From the NCBI GenBank assembly GCA_964527585.1, contig CAZGPE010000029.1, positions 1 to 19,315 on the forward strand: a stretch of DNA of 19,315 bases, in the 5' to 3' direction. The translations under genes and the position numbers were made by a program. Shown piece by piece: positions 1-6,514 of this stretch; position 1 is the first letter of the stretch; each line of letters starts with the position of its first letter. Source of the DNA: Fimenecus sp964527585. GTDB taxonomy: Bacteria > Bacillota > Clostridia > Oscillospirales > Acutalibacteraceae. The notes under the pieces were generated by a model that worked only from the letters and a program-made list of their open reading frames with translations, ran no database searches and was not told the origin of the DNA.

Positions 1-57
1 TTTTAAGTATATACCGCAACCGAAAAACAGATAAATAATTATTCATTTTCCGTACTG

Positions 58-89
58 TTCAATATTTCTTCAATATTCTATGCTATAAT
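58..89 (+). promoter_or_regulatory. Tandem-repeat operator and promoter of the two-component operon
   Basis: Two perfect copies of TTCAATATT lie at 58-66 and 69-77, offset by 11 bp. This is the direct-repeat step typical of OmpR/PhoB-type regulators, which bind head to tail on one DNA face. Six bases after the second copy is TATAAT (84-89), preceded by TG at 81-82, which makes an extended -10. There is no good -35 hexamer; the second repeat covers that position, as in activator-dependent PhoB-type promoters. The arrangement recurs at 2045-2077. That the adjacent regulator binds here (autoregulation) is inference. Confidence 0.72.
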
Positions 90-112
90 AGGATATAAAC
101 AGAGGTGTACCT

Positions 113-796
113 ATGCGAATTTTACTTATTGAAGATGAAAGAAGAATGGCGCAAGCATTATGCGAAATTCTGCGGCTTGAAAAATATGAAGTTGACTGTT
201 ATTTCAACGGACTTGACGGGTTAGCGGCAATCGAAAGCAACATCTATGATATTGTTATCCTGGATGTTATGCTCCCCGGAATAAACGGATACGAAATTGC
301 AAAGCGTGTACGAAGCAAAGGAATTACAACTCCTATCCTAATGCTTACGGCAAAAGCAGAACTCGATGATAAGGTAACGGGTCTTGACAGCGGTGCCGAC
401 GATTACTTAACAAAACCTTTTATGACAAAGGAGCTTCTTGCCCGTCTGCGTGCTCTCGGCAGGCGAACACTCGGCACAACTGACGGATTATTGTCGTTTT
501 CGGATATTACGCTTGACACCGGTACACTTACACTCTGCTGTACCTCTAACGCTCAAAGCGTGCGACTTAGCGAAAAAGAATACCGTATCCTTGAATACTT
601 AATGTCAAACAAAGGTCAGATTCTGACCCGTGAACAGCTCGCAGCAAAAATATGGGGACTTGAAAGCGATGCCGAATACAACAATGTGGAAGTATATATG
701 TCATTCACTCGAAAAAAACTTGCGTTTATAGAAGCGAAAACAGAAATCAAAGCCGTGCGTGGAATCGGATATGAATTGAGGTGTGATGATGTTTGA
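113..796 (+). CDS. OmpR/PhoB-family response regulator
   Basis: This 227-residue DNA-binding response regulator is the output half of a two-component system with the kinase that follows. The receiver domain (about 1-118) has the acidic pocket E7-D8, the phosphoacceptor D51 in ILDVMLPG, the switch threonine T79 in MLTA and the invariant K101 in TKPF. The C-terminal winged helix (about 128-224) shows the family patterns LSEKEYRILEYL, ILTREQL and the closing VRGIGYELR. The start ATG has AGAGGTG at 101-107, five bases upstream. The 3' end overlaps the kinase start, so the two are translationally coupled. A tandem 11-bp-step repeat in its own promoter, repeated before the VTC operon, is the best candidate for its binding site. 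It resembles VanR/ArlR-like regulators, but no specific orthologue is claimed. Confidence 0.95.
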   Translation: MRILLIEDERRMAQALCEILRLEKYEVDCYFNGLDGLAAIESNIYDIVILDVMLPGINGYEIAKRVRSKGITTPILMLTAKAELDDKVTGLDSGADDYLTKPFMTKELLARLRALGRRTLGTTDGLLSFSDITLDTGTLTLCCTSNAQSVRLSEKEYRILEYLMSNKGQILTREQLAAKIWGLESDAEYNNVEVYMSFTRKKLAFIEAKTEIKAVRGIGYELRCDDV

Positions 797-2039
797 GAAA
801 TCAAGGAGAAAAATCGTTGCTACAATTATGTCTATACTTGTCGGTATATGGATCGGTACACTCAGCATAATTTACTCTTCAAGTTATTTTGAAGTATCAA
901 AGCAAAACAAACAAATGCTTCAAACACACGCCGATATGTATGTTCTTCCCCAATCGTTTGAAAAATCAGTACATCAGGACATTCCGATACCAAGCGCAAA
1001 TCCGAACATCGCTCACAATTTCGATAAACAATCCCCCATGTTTCAGTTATCGACCTTTTACAGCGTTGCAGTATCGTATGGCGGCGAAATACTTGAAATA
1101 AAAAACGAACCGCCTACACTACACACTGATGATGAATTGAAAATTTTGGCACAAAACATTATAAACAGCAATAAGATCAACGGCACTAAAGACAATCTTG
1201 CCTTTTATAAAACAGATAAAAACGGATATATTCTTGTTGCATTTATGGATAATACCATTTTCAATGAAAGTGCCGAAACTTTATTCCGATACACACTGAT
1301 TTTCGGCGGTGCGGCACTTGTTCTTTTCTTCTTTATTTCAGTGTTTCTTGCGAAAAAAATCGTACATCCGCTTGAAGAAAGTTATAAAAAACAGAAACAG
1401 TTCATATCCGATGCAGGTCATGAACTGAAAACACCTGTGTCGGTAGTCAATGCAAACGCCGAACTTCTTTCCCGTGAAATCGGCGATAACCAATGGCTCC
1501 AAAATATTCAGTATGAAAACGAACGAATGAGTATACTGGTAGGTCAGCTTCTCGATCTTGCCAAAACAGAAAATGTTACAGTGCAAACAGAACAAATTGA
1601 CTTTAGCCGTCTTGTTGCCGGAGAAGTGCTTGCGTTTGAAAGCGTTGCATTTGAAAAAGGAATTATTATTGACAGCAACATTACCAAAGGAATTGATGTT
1701 AAAGGCAACAGCGCACAACTCAAGCAACTTGTTTCCATACTGCTTGATAACGCTATTCGCCACAGTAAAGAACAAGGCGAAATACATTTGTCTTTAACAA
1801 AACAACATAACTTTGCTATCCTGTCTGTTATCAACAAAGGCGATGAAATCCCCCAAAAACAGCGGGAGCAAATATTTGAAAGATTTTTCCGTATAGATAC
1901 CGCCCGTAACGGAGACGACAAGCATTACGGTCTGGGTCTTGCTATTGCAAAAGCAATTGTCAGTTCTCATAAAGGAAATATCAATGTACAATGTTTTAAC
2001 GGGCTTGTAGAATTCAAAATACAAATTCCCACAATCTGA
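789..2039 (+). CDS. Membrane sensor histidine kinase
   Basis: This is a 416-residue sensor kinase, partner of the preceding regulator. An N-terminal membrane segment (about 9-31) and a second one (about 166-188) enclose an extracytoplasmic sensor region of about 130 residues that I cannot assign to a family. The cytoplasmic part has the H box (phosphoacceptor H211 in SDAGHELKTP), the N box (N321 in LLDNAIRHS), a G1-like NKGDEIP, the F box FERFFRID and the G2 box GLGLAIAKAI. Only about 22 residues separate the second membrane segment from the phosphohistidine, so there is no full HAMP domain. In-frame GTG, ATG and ATG codons occur at 783, 786 and 789. ATG 789 is preferred because GAGGTG (778-783) lies five bases upstream. 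It overlaps the regulator by 8 bases. The signal sensed is unknown. Confidence 0.94.
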   Translation: MFEKSRRKIVATIMSILVGIWIGTLSIIYSSSYFEVSKQNKQMLQTHADMYVLPQSFEKSVHQDIPIPSANPNIAHNFDKQSPMFQLSTFYSVAVSYGGEILEIKNEPPTLHTDDELKILAQNIINSNKINGTKDNLAFYKTDKNGYILVAFMDNTIFNESAETLFRYTLIFGGAALVLFFFISVFLAKKIVHPLEESYKKQKQFISDAGHELKTPVSVVNANAELLSREIGDNQWLQNIQYENERMSILVGQLLDLAKTENVTVQTEQIDFSRLVAGEVLAFESVAFEKGIIIDSNITKGIDVKGNSAQLKQLVSILLDNAIRHSKEQGEIHLSLTKQHNFAILSVINKGDEIPQKQREQIFERFFRIDTARNGDDKHYGLGLAIAKAIVSSHKGNINVQCFNGLVEFKIQIPTI

Positions 2040-2044
2040 AAAAA

Positions 2045-2077
2045 TTCAATATTACTTCAATCTTCCTCCTGTATAAT
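2045..2077 (+). promoter_or_regulatory. Second tandem-repeat operator and promoter, for the VTC operon
   Basis: TTCAATATT (2045-2053) and TTCAATCTT (2056-2064) are offset by 11 bp, and TATAAT (2072-2077) follows seven bases later. This copies the arrangement at 58-89 with one mismatch in the repeats. It starts five bases after the kinase stop codon. It probably makes the VTC-DUF4956-CotH genes a target of the upstream regulator (inference). The -10 lies within the left arm of the terminator hairpin at 2066-2098. Confidence 0.68.
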
Positions 2078-2106
2078 GACATTACCATTATACAGGAGCT
2101 TTTTTT
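2066..2106 (+). terminator. Rho-independent terminator after the kinase gene
   Basis: A perfect 13-bp inverted repeat (2066-2078 with 2086-2098) with a 7-base loop is followed, after one C, by seven T residues (2100-2106). It should end transcripts arriving from the two-component operon. A transcript starting from the -10 at 2072-2077 would begin at about 2084 and lack the left arm, so it would not form the hairpin. Confidence 0.85.
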
Positions 2107-2128
2107 GCAAAAAATAACTGAGAAAGGA

Positions 2129-2809
2129 ATGATAAAACTGAAATACAGACACGAAATGAAACACGAAATCACTTATGCGGATATGCTTGTTCTTCGACAG
2201 CGTTTATCTGTTGTTATGAAGCGGGATATTCACACCGTTGACGGAAAATATATGATACGCAGTTTATATTTCGATAATGCATCCGATAAAGCGCTCAGAG
2301 AAAAGATTGACGGCGTAAATATCCGTGAAAAATTCCGCCTACGCTACTATAACAATGACACATCATTGATTCGTTTAGAGAAAAAAAGCAAGATAAACGG
2401 TTTATGCTTAAAAGACAGTTGTGTGCTTACAAAAGAACAGGCACAGGCAATTGTAAACGGTGATTTTTCTTGGATGTTAAACAGCGATGCTGCGTTAATT
2501 CGGGAATTATACAGCAAAATGATGAGCCAAGGACTGCGGCCGAAAACCGTCGTAAATTATTTAAGAGAACCGTTTGTATTTTCACCCGGTAATGTAAGAG
2601 TTACACTTGACCGCAACATCCGTACAAGTATAAACTGCGTTGAATTTTTGAATCCCGATTGTGTTACGGTACCTGCAAGAAACAGCCCAATTATACTTGA
2701 AGTAAAATGGGATGAATATCTTCCGGATATTATCCGTGATGCTGTACAACTTTCCAATTGCCGAACAGCCGCATTTTCAAAATATGCTGTTTGCAGAATT
2801 TACGGCTAA
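2129..2809 (+). CDS. VTC-domain polyphosphate polymerase-like protein
   Basis: This cytoplasmic tunnel-fold protein of about 226 residues is of the VTC type, related to the polyphosphate polymerase domain of yeast Vtc4 and the CYTH/triphosphate-tunnel superfamily. Family signatures seen are RHEMKHEI near the N terminus, IRSLYFDN, REKFRLRYYN, LEKKSKINGLCLKDS, VNYLREPF, RVTLDRNIRTS, ILEVKWDEYLPDII and FSKYAV. These supply the alternating basic and acidic residues that line the tunnel. The start is uncertain. ATG 2129 abuts the AAAGGA (2123-2128) with no spacer. CTG 2138 has a 9-base spacer and would give a product starting at KYRHE, as usual in the family. TTG 2105 has AGGAG at 2094-2098. It is the first gene of an operon with the DUF4956 and CotH proteins. 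Polyphosphate synthesis is a family-level inference. Confidence 0.9.
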   Translation: MIKLKYRHEMKHEITYADMLVLRQRLSVVMKRDIHTVDGKYMIRSLYFDNASDKALREKIDGVNIREKFRLRYYNNDTSLIRLEKKSKINGLCLKDSCVLTKEQAQAIVNGDFSWMLNSDAALIRELYSKMMSQGLRPKTVVNYLREPFVFSPGNVRVTLDRNIRTSINCVEFLNPDCVTVPARNSPIILEVKWDEYLPDIIRDAVQLSNCRTAAFSKYAVCRIYG

Positions 2810-2839
2810 AGAATATTTATATTATAAGGAGTATTTATT

Positions 2840-3511
2840 ATGACTTTTAACGACATCTTCAAATCAAGTTTTCTCGAAAACATCGAAAGCGTAAGTATTT
2901 TAGATATGGTGATTGCCTTAGCACTTGCTTTCGGTCTGGGTATGTTTATTTTTTTGGTATATAAAAAAACTTATCAAGGCGTAATGTATTCTTCGAGTTT
3001 CGGAACAACCCTTGTTGCTCTCACAATGATCACCACTGTAGTTATCCTTGCGGTAACTTCCAATGTGGTTCTTTCTCTCGGTATGGTCGGTGCACTATCT
3101 ATCGTCCGTTTCCGTGCGGCAATTAAAGAGCCTCTTGACATAGCGTTTCTTTTCTGGGCGATTGCAGTCGGCATTGTACTTGCTGCCGGTATGATTCCCC
3201 TTGCAGTAATCGGCAGCGTCATTATCGGCATAATTCTTCTTGTTTTCGTAAACAGGAAATCGTACTTTAACCCCTATATAGTCGTCCTTTCATGTTCGGA
3301 TTCTGCGACGGAAAAGAAAGCACTTGACTTTCTCCAAAACAATGTTCAAAAATGCGTTGTTAAGAGCAAGACAGCAACTAAAGGTTTAATTGAACTTAAT
3401 CTCGAAATTCGTATGATAAACGATAATACCGATTTTATCAACACTCTCGGCTCTATGCCCGGAATAAACAGCGCAGTTCTTGTAAGTTATAACGGAGAAT
3501 ATATGGGATAA
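2840..3511 (+). CDS. DUF4956 multi-pass membrane protein
   Basis: This 223-residue membrane protein matches the DUF4956 family, which commonly sits beside VTC and CotH genes in Firmicutes. Four hydrophobic segments are visible (about 21-41, 55-80, 100-118 and 119-137). The family's most conserved stretch, SLGMVGALSIVRFRAAIKEP (79-98), lies between the second and third and carries conserved Arg, Lys and Glu at a membrane boundary. A soluble C-terminal domain (about 145-223), predicted alpha/beta, follows. AAGGAG (2826-2831) lies eight bases before the ATG. It starts 30 bases after the VTC gene and ends 11 bases before the CotH gene, so the three are probably one operon. The function is not established. 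A membrane partner or conduit for the VTC enzyme is a guess based on context. Confidence 0.88.
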   Translation: MTFNDIFKSSFLENIESVSILDMVIALALAFGLGMFIFLVYKKTYQGVMYSSSFGTTLVALTMITTVVILAVTSNVVLSLGMVGALSIVRFRAAIKEPLDIAFLFWAIAVGIVLAAGMIPLAVIGSVIIGIILLVFVNRKSYFNPYIVVLSCSDSATEKKALDFLQNNVQKCVVKSKTATKGLIELNLEIRMINDNTDFINTLGSMPGINSAVLVSYNGEYMG

Positions 3512-3522
3512 GGAGGCTTAGT

Positions 3523-5529
3523 ATGTCAACACATAAGCATTTTGATAAAATTTGCTGTGTTATCCTTGCCTTAACGCTGATAATATCCGTAATTTTTATA
3601 AACGCAGAAAATCTCGGTGTAAAAAAATCATCTACTGTAATGGGCTACGAAAAAACGCTGTTTGATACATCTAAGGTTCATTCTATTGACATTATTATGG
3701 ATAACTGGGATGAATTCACCGCCAACTGTAAAAGTGAAGAATATTATTCATGTACCGTTGTAATCGACAATGAAGCATATAAAAATGTTGCTATCCGTGG
3801 AAAAGGAAACACTTCGCTCAGTCAGGTAACTAACGGGCGTTACAGTTATAAAATCGAATTTGACCATTACAACAACGCCAACACTTATTACGGACTTGAT
3901 AAACTGTGCTTAAACAACATCATTCAAGATAACACTTATATGAAAGATTATCTTACCTATCAAATGATGAACGAAATGGGCGTGGCTTCCCCTCTTTGCA
4001 GTTATGTATATATAACCGTTAACGGTGAAGATTGGGGCTTATATCTTGCTGTAGAAGGGGTAGAAGAATCTTTCCTTGAGCGTAATTACGGTAAAGATTA
4101 CGGCGAACTTTATAAACCGGACAATCAGACTGTGGGCGAAGGTCGTGAAAACGAAGAAAATATCGGCATAGACAAGTCTTTTGCTAATGATAAAACAGAT
4201 AACACAAACAATCCCCAAAAAAATAATAACAACGCTTTCATTCAAATACCGAACGGTAAAAGAAATACCGAAAACAATAACAGCAATCAAATACCTGACA
4301 AAAATATACAAAGTGAGCAAATGCCAAACCGAAATTTCCAAAACGGGCAAATACCGAAGGAAAATCAAGGCGAAACGCTCGGAGATATGCAAACAAATCA
4401 GATGCCTAACGAAAATATGCAAGGCATATGGGATTCAGCCGACAACCAAACCGAACCGATGACACCGCCCGATAATTTTGATATTCCGGAAGGAATACAA
4501 GATGTTATGCCCGATACAGTGAAAGGCGGAATGACAAACGGCAGCGACGATGTTCTTCTTAAATACATTGATGACGATTCGAACAGTTATTCAAATATCT
4601 TCAACAATGCAAAAACAGAAATTACCGAAGCGGACAAAACCCGTTTGATTAATGCTTTGAAGGATCTCGGCAACGGCGAAAATCTTGATAACACCGTTGA
4701 TATTGAAAAAGTAATTCGCTATTTCGTAGTGCATAACTTTGTTTTGAATTTTGACAGTTATACCGGCTCAATGATTCACAATTATTATCTTTATGAAGAT
4801 GACGGGCAGCTGCAAATGATTCCTTGGGACTATAACCTTGCTTTCGGTGGGTTTCAGTCTACAGATGATGCTACAAGTCTTGTGAACTATCCTATTGATT
4901 CTCCGGTTTCCGACGGTGATATTGCGAACAGACCTATGATTGCATGGATCTTTGAAGATAAAAAATACACAGAACTCTATCATCGGTATTTTGCGGAGTT
5001 TATATCCGAGTATTTTGACAGCGGTTATTTTTCAGAAATGATAGACAGTATCAATACAATGATTTCTCCGTATGTTGAAAAGGATCCTACTAAATTCTGC
5101 ACTTATGAGGAATTTGAAACCGGCATAACAACTCTTAAAGAATTCTGCTTGCTTCGTGCCGAAAGCATCAGCGGACAGCTTAACGGTACAATCGGTTCGA
5201 CTTCAGATACACAACAAAGCGACACTCTTATAGATGCCGGAGAACTTAAAATCGACGATATGGGTTCTATAGGAAATATGGGCAAAGATATGAGCGATGC
5301 ACAAGCACCTAATACAAATCAAGGCGAAAATGATACAGAAGAAAAAGATGATAATTTAGGCACCGAAAATCAATCAGCCGAAAAAAACGGTCAATTTAAC
5401 AGTAACCGACAAACTCAAGAAAAAGAAAAAGACAACAATACGGCAACTGTTTTGATTTTAACCGCTGTAAGCCTATTGGTTCTTATAGTCGGACTTGTTT
5501 TTGCTTTCAATTTCAAAAGGCGAAAATAA
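3523..5529 (+). CDS. CotH-family protein kinase-like, membrane-anchored, with Asn/Gln-rich insert
   Basis: This 668-residue protein is related to the spore-coat kinase CotH, an atypical secreted kinase. An N-terminal signal anchor (about 10-28) precedes the CotH fold. Seen in order are IRGKGNTS with YSYKIEFD (91-114), LCLNNIIQDNTYMKDYL (128-144), the VNGEDWGLYLAVEG segment (166-179), GELYKP (194-199) and the catalytic/metal-type motif IPWDYNLAFGG (D436, N438). Residues 200-340 form an Asn/Gln-rich insert inside the kinase region, with repeating QIPN/QMPN units at about 241-301. A second Asn/Glu-rich linker (about 560-640) leads to a C-terminal membrane helix (about 641-663) and a short basic tail FKRRK. 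Both ends therefore appear membrane-tethered, with the kinase outside. AAGGAGG overlaps the preceding gap. Target proteins are unknown; spore localisation is not implied by the sequence. Confidence 0.9.
   Translation: MSTHKHFDKICCVILALTLIISVIFINAENLGVKKSSTVMGYEKTLFDTSKVHSIDIIMDNWDEFTANCKSEEYYSCTVVIDNEAYKNVAIRGKGNTSLSQVTNGRYSYKIEFDHYNNANTYYGLDKLCLNNIIQDNTYMKDYLTYQMMNEMGVASPLCSYVYITVNGEDWGLYLAVEGVEESFLERNYGKDYGELYKPDNQTVGEGRENEENIGIDKSFANDKTDNTNNPQKNNNNAFIQIPNGKRNTENNNSNQIPDKNIQSEQMPNRNFQNGQIPKENQGETLGDMQTNQMPNENMQGIWDSADNQTEPMTPPDNFDIPEGIQDVMPDTVKGGMTNGSDDVLLKYIDDDSNSYSNIFNNAKTEITEADKTRLINALKDLGNGENLDNTVDIEKVIRYFVVHNFVLNFDSYTGSMIHNYYLYEDDGQLQMIPWDYNLAFGGFQSTDDATSLVNYPIDSPVSDGDIANRPMIAWIFEDKKYTELYHRYFAEFISEYFDSGYFSEMIDSINTMISPYVEKDPTKFCTYEEFETGITTLKEFCLLRAESISGQLNGTIGSTSDTQQSDTLIDAGELKIDDMGSIGNMGKDMSDAQAPNTNQGENDTEEKDDNLGTENQSAEKNGQFNSNRQTQEKEKDNNTATVLILTAVSLLVLIVGLVFAFNFKRRK
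4240..4425 (+). repeat. In-frame QxPN repeat inside the CotH protein
   Basis: Residues 241-301 contain five imperfect units of about 8-12 residues of the type Q-[IM]-P-[NDK]-x-N-[IMF]-Q (QIPNGKRN, QIPDKNIQ, QMPNRNFQ, QIPKENQG, QMPNENMQ). They lie in a wider Asn/Gln-rich insert (residues 200-340). The DNA copies are diverged, so the repeat is visible mainly at protein level. Confidence 0.7.
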
Positions 5530-5561
5530 ACAAGGATACAGAGCATATAATTTTCAGGAAT

Positions 5562-5680
5562 ATCCTCTTGATTACAAAACAGTTTAATTAAAAAGTTAAA
5601 AGCATTATTCACTAAAAATAACCGAAAGGCAAAAAAGCCTTTCGGTTATTTTCTTACAGCAAAATCAAGAGGATTTTTTA
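5562..5680 (+). terminator. Outer long-range inverted repeat with T-tract
   Basis: ATCCTCTTGATT (5562-5573) is the exact complement of AATCAAGAGGAT (5663-5674), which is followed by six T residues (5675-5680) running into the folK stop codon. The 89-base loop contains the complete inner terminator at 5617-5650. It may act as a back-up terminator after the CotH gene; the large loop makes this uncertain. Confidence 0.4.
5617..5650. terminator. Bidirectional terminator between the CotH gene and folK
   Basis: A perfect 14-bp inverted repeat (5617-5630 with 5637-5650) has a six-A loop. On the plus strand it is followed by TTTTCTT when the terminal Ts are counted, and on the minus strand by a TTTA stretch. 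It lies between two convergent genes and should end both transcripts. Confidence 0.87.
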
Positions 5681-6154
5681 TTGTTTAATTTTGTTCAGTT
5701 TACTCTTATCCGTCGAAGCGTATTCTTTTGAAAAATCATATCCGAAAGCAACATTTTCGGGAAAAAGATCGTTCAGCGGAACAATAACGAAATCTCTTTG
5801 CTTAATAAACTTATGCGGAACGGTAAGTTCCTCTGTCCCGACGGTTATTCCGTCTATAAGTAATACATCAATATCAATTATTCTCGGCCCGTTTTTGAAT
5901 TGCCGTACCCTGCCGAGTCCCGCTTCTATTCCGAGACACGCTCCGAGTAAAGCGTTAGGCGAAAGCGATGTTTCGATTTCAACTACGCAGTTATAGAAAT
6001 TATCTTGCTGTGTATATCCCCAAGGCTGAGTTTCGTATATAGCGGATTTTCGCAATATCACCGTATCGGGCAACAGATCAATTGCCGAACAGGCGTTTTT
6101 TATGTTTTCGAGTTTGTCGCCTATATTTGTGCCTATTCCGAGTATCGCCTTCAT
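5678..6154 (-). CDS. folK: 2-amino-4-hydroxy-6-hydroxymethyldihydropteridine pyrophosphokinase
   Basis: HPPK (158 residues) transfers pyrophosphate from ATP to 6-hydroxymethyl-dihydropterin, giving the diphosphate used by FolP. The N-terminal ILGIGTNIGD, the pterin-site segment ETQPWGYTQQDNFYN and the family signature NGPRIIDIDVLLIDG are present. In the last of these, R91, D94 and D96 are the substrate and magnesium residues. The C-terminal VPHKFIKQRDFVIVPL is also typical. The length is normal. Its ATG overlaps the folB stop by four bases (ATGA), showing translational coupling. It is the last gene of the folate string and is followed by a bidirectional terminator. Confidence 0.96.
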   Translation of the reverse strand: MKAILGIGTNIGDKLENIKNACSAIDLLPDTVILRKSAIYETQPWGYTQQDNFYNCVVEIETSLSPNALLGACLGIEAGLGRVRQFKNGPRIIDIDVLLIDGITVGTEELTVPHKFIKQRDFVIVPLNDLFPENVAFGYDFSKEYASTDKSKLNKIKQ

Positions 6155-6513
6155 ATTCTACTCCTTGTAATTTCAACCGCAACATAATCAAAATCGGCTT
6201 TTATCGGTGCAAACGGTTTTTTCACTTTAACGGTTACACTCTCAATTTTTTCAAACTCTTCAAGCACCGCATCGGCAACGGTTTGTGCCGCTTTTTCCAG
6301 CAAATCGTATTTTTCGGCTAAAAAGACACGGCGGGCACATTTAATAATTTTCGCATAACTTACCGTATCATCAACATCATCGCTTTTACACGGAGTTTCA
6401 AGAGAAAGATATGAAGTTATATCGAGAATAAACTCCTGTCCGTCAATTTTTTCTTCGGGATTTACGCCATGATAAGCAAACAGCCTAAGTCCTTTAATTT
6501 CGATTTTATCCAT
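6151..6513 (-). CDS. folB: Dihydroneopterin aldolase
   Basis: DHNA (120 residues) converts 7,8-dihydroneopterin to 6-hydroxymethyl-dihydropterin plus glycolaldehyde in the cytoplasm. The expected residues are visible: E21 in GVNPEEK, Y53 in VSYAKI, E73 in YDLLEKAA and K99 in VKVKKPFAPI. The length matches the family. AAGGGGA lies at usual distance before the ATG. It begins two bases after the folP stop codon and overlaps folK by four bases, so it is tightly embedded in the folate operon. Confidence 0.96.
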   Translation of the reverse strand: MDKIEIKGLRLFAYHGVNPEEKIDGQEFILDITSYLSLETPCKSDDVDDTVSYAKIIKCARRVFLAEKYDLLEKAAQTVADAVLEEFEKIESVTVKVKKPFAPIKADFDYVAVEITRSRI

Positions 6514-6514
6514 T

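Noticed and set aside
4181..4462. Plus-strand overlapping frame inside the CotH gene
   Set aside because: It is an out-of-frame reading of the Asn/Gln-rich, A-rich insert, without a ribosome site or domain.
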